Positions 5,241 through 5,648 of a DNA stretch of 5,648 nucleotides are shown here, one piece after another. A program made the translations under genes and the position numbers. Where the stretch lies: NCBI GenBank assembly GCA_018302915.1, contig JAGVZB010000031.1, forward strand, positions 1-5,648, written 5' to 3'. How positions within the stretch are numbered: the first letter of the stretch is position 1; every line of letters begins with the position of its first letter. A model generated the notes under the pieces. The model ran no database searches. It was not told where the DNA came from and was given only the letters and a program-made list of their open reading frames with translations. Origin of the DNA: Candidatus Woesearchaeota archaeon. Lineage in GTDB: Archaea > Nanobdellota > Nanobdellia > SCGC-AAA011-G17 > GW2011-AR20.

Positions 5241-5585
5241 CTAAATTGTCATTGGCTTCCGTACTAATTCACGAAATCTTTCTTCTCTTAGATGATACAT
5301 TTTAATTTCTTCACTTGTTGGTTCTCTACCATAAAATATTTCACAATACTTACAATGCATAGGGATTACTACTCTAAATGGATGATCATCAAAAAAAGGA
5401 CTAGGGTATCTCATTAATTGAACTGGTTCTTTATGTCCATTCACTTCACATTCTTTTCTTCTCTCTTTTAAATAAGCATATTTTCCTTCACTTCTTATCC
5501 AATCACTTACATCCCTTGTTTCCTCACTTATTTCTCTAGAAAGTTTAGAAGCAACTATATTTCTATCTTCTAGATTATTAACCAT
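5241..5585 (-). CDS. Uncharacterised 114-residue protein with a possible Cys/His zinc site
   Basis: I do not recognise this protein. It is hydrophilic, with no signal peptide or membrane segment. The N-terminal half (about 5-45) looks helical and charged. Cys46 and His51 (CEVNGH) and the pair Cys78-x2-Cys81 (HCKYC, also His77) are spaced like the two halves of a zinc-ribbon or treble-clef-like knuckle. A motif GREPTSEE follows, then a final charged helix (about 92-109). Codon use differs from the ribosomal and factor genes: 10 of 13 Arg codons are AGA, Ile is mostly ATA, Ser is all AGT or TCT with no AGC, and Leu is mostly TTA/CTA, so the gene is more AT-rich. The start ATG at 5585 has an A/T-rich TATA-like element about 25 bases upstream and no SD. 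It is on the same strand as infB, 46 bases before it, but infB has its own promoter, so a functional link is not implied. Confidence 0.75.
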   Translation of the reverse strand: MVNNLEDRNIVASKLSREISEETRDVSDWIRSEGKYAYLKERRKECEVNGHKEPVQLMRYPSPFFDDHPFRVVIPMHCKYCEIFYGREPTSEEIKMYHLREERFRELVRKPMTI

Positions 5586-5604
5586 AAATTTATTAATTAT
5601 TAAT

Positions 5605-5615
5605 CATTTAAATAA
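5605..5615. promoter_or_regulatory. Self-complementary TATA-like element, possibly bidirectional
   Basis: The plus strand reads CATTTAAATAA. Its core ATTTAAAT (5606-5613) is its own reverse complement. Its centre is about 25 bases before the minus-strand ATG at 5585 and about 29 bases before a plus-strand ATG at 5639, so it could serve one or both directions. The surrounding sequence is highly A/T-rich, so chance matches are easy. Confidence 0.4.
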
Positions 5616-5638
5616 TTTATTATCTTAAAAAGTATAGT

Positions 5639-5648
5639 ATGAAAGCAG
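5639..5648 (+). CDS. Possible start of a divergent plus-strand gene, cut by the window edge
   Basis: ATG AAA GCA (Met-Lys-Ala) on the plus strand lies about 29 bases downstream of the self-complementary TATA-like element, at the spacing seen for leaderless genes elsewhere in the window. Only ten bases are present, so nothing can be said of the product. It may equally be non-coding, or part of a minus-strand gene end. Confidence 0.2.

Overview
The window reads as a compact, AT-rich stretch of archaeal chromosome. All recognised genes lie on the minus strand and nearly all belong to information processing: archaeal/eukaryotic-type translation factors (aIF5B and aIF2 gamma), ribosomal proteins S6e and L21e (absent from bacteria), RNA polymerase subunit Rpo4/RpoF, and the archaeal RNA-binding family DUF655. 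Small proteins, very short intergenic gaps, an aIF2 gamma without its zinc knuckle and loss of some usual operon neighbours would fit a reduced-genome lineage such as DPANN (Woesearchaeota/Pacearchaeota-like). That placement is inference; the archaeal assignment is firm.

Layout in the direction of transcription, from right to left. At 5585-5241 is an unrecognised 114-residue protein with a possible Cys/His metal site. At 5194-3482 is infB (aIF5B), followed one base later by S6e (3480-3079). Next, 30 bases on and behind its own TATA box, is aIF2 gamma (3048-1864). A 268-base gap then holds a tiny, extremely acidic ORF (about 1811/1796-1659) that ends in an 18-bp perfect palindrome. At 1595-1302 is a 97-residue protein whose pattern resembles the HPF/RaiA ribosome-hibernation fold. 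Last comes the cluster L21e (1266-976), rpoF (972-640) and DUF655 (622-59), a conserved archaeal gene order. The left edge has another TATA box aimed at a gene just outside the window. The right edge has a possible divergent start codon.

Two modes of translation initiation are visible. Genes that open a transcription unit have an A/T-rich TATA-like element centred about 25-32 bases upstream of the start codon and mostly no Shine-Dalgarno (SD) sequence, as expected of leaderless or very short-leader mRNAs. Genes inside operons (S6e, rpoF, DUF655) have purine-rich SD sequences 6-8 bases before their ATG, overlapping or just following the upstream gene's end. This logic corrects two starts: L21e and DUF655 both have an in-frame TTG upstream, but the internal ATG is better in each case.

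Functionally, aIF2 gamma (initiator tRNA delivery) and aIF5B (subunit joining) are the two initiation GTPases, S6e and L21e are ribosome components, and Rpo4 is half of the polymerase stalk. The HPF-like protein, the acidic microprotein and the 114-residue protein are the least explained parts and the best candidates for new biology. No tRNA, rRNA, CRISPR array or mobile element was seen, and no gene-free stretch exceeds 300 bases.
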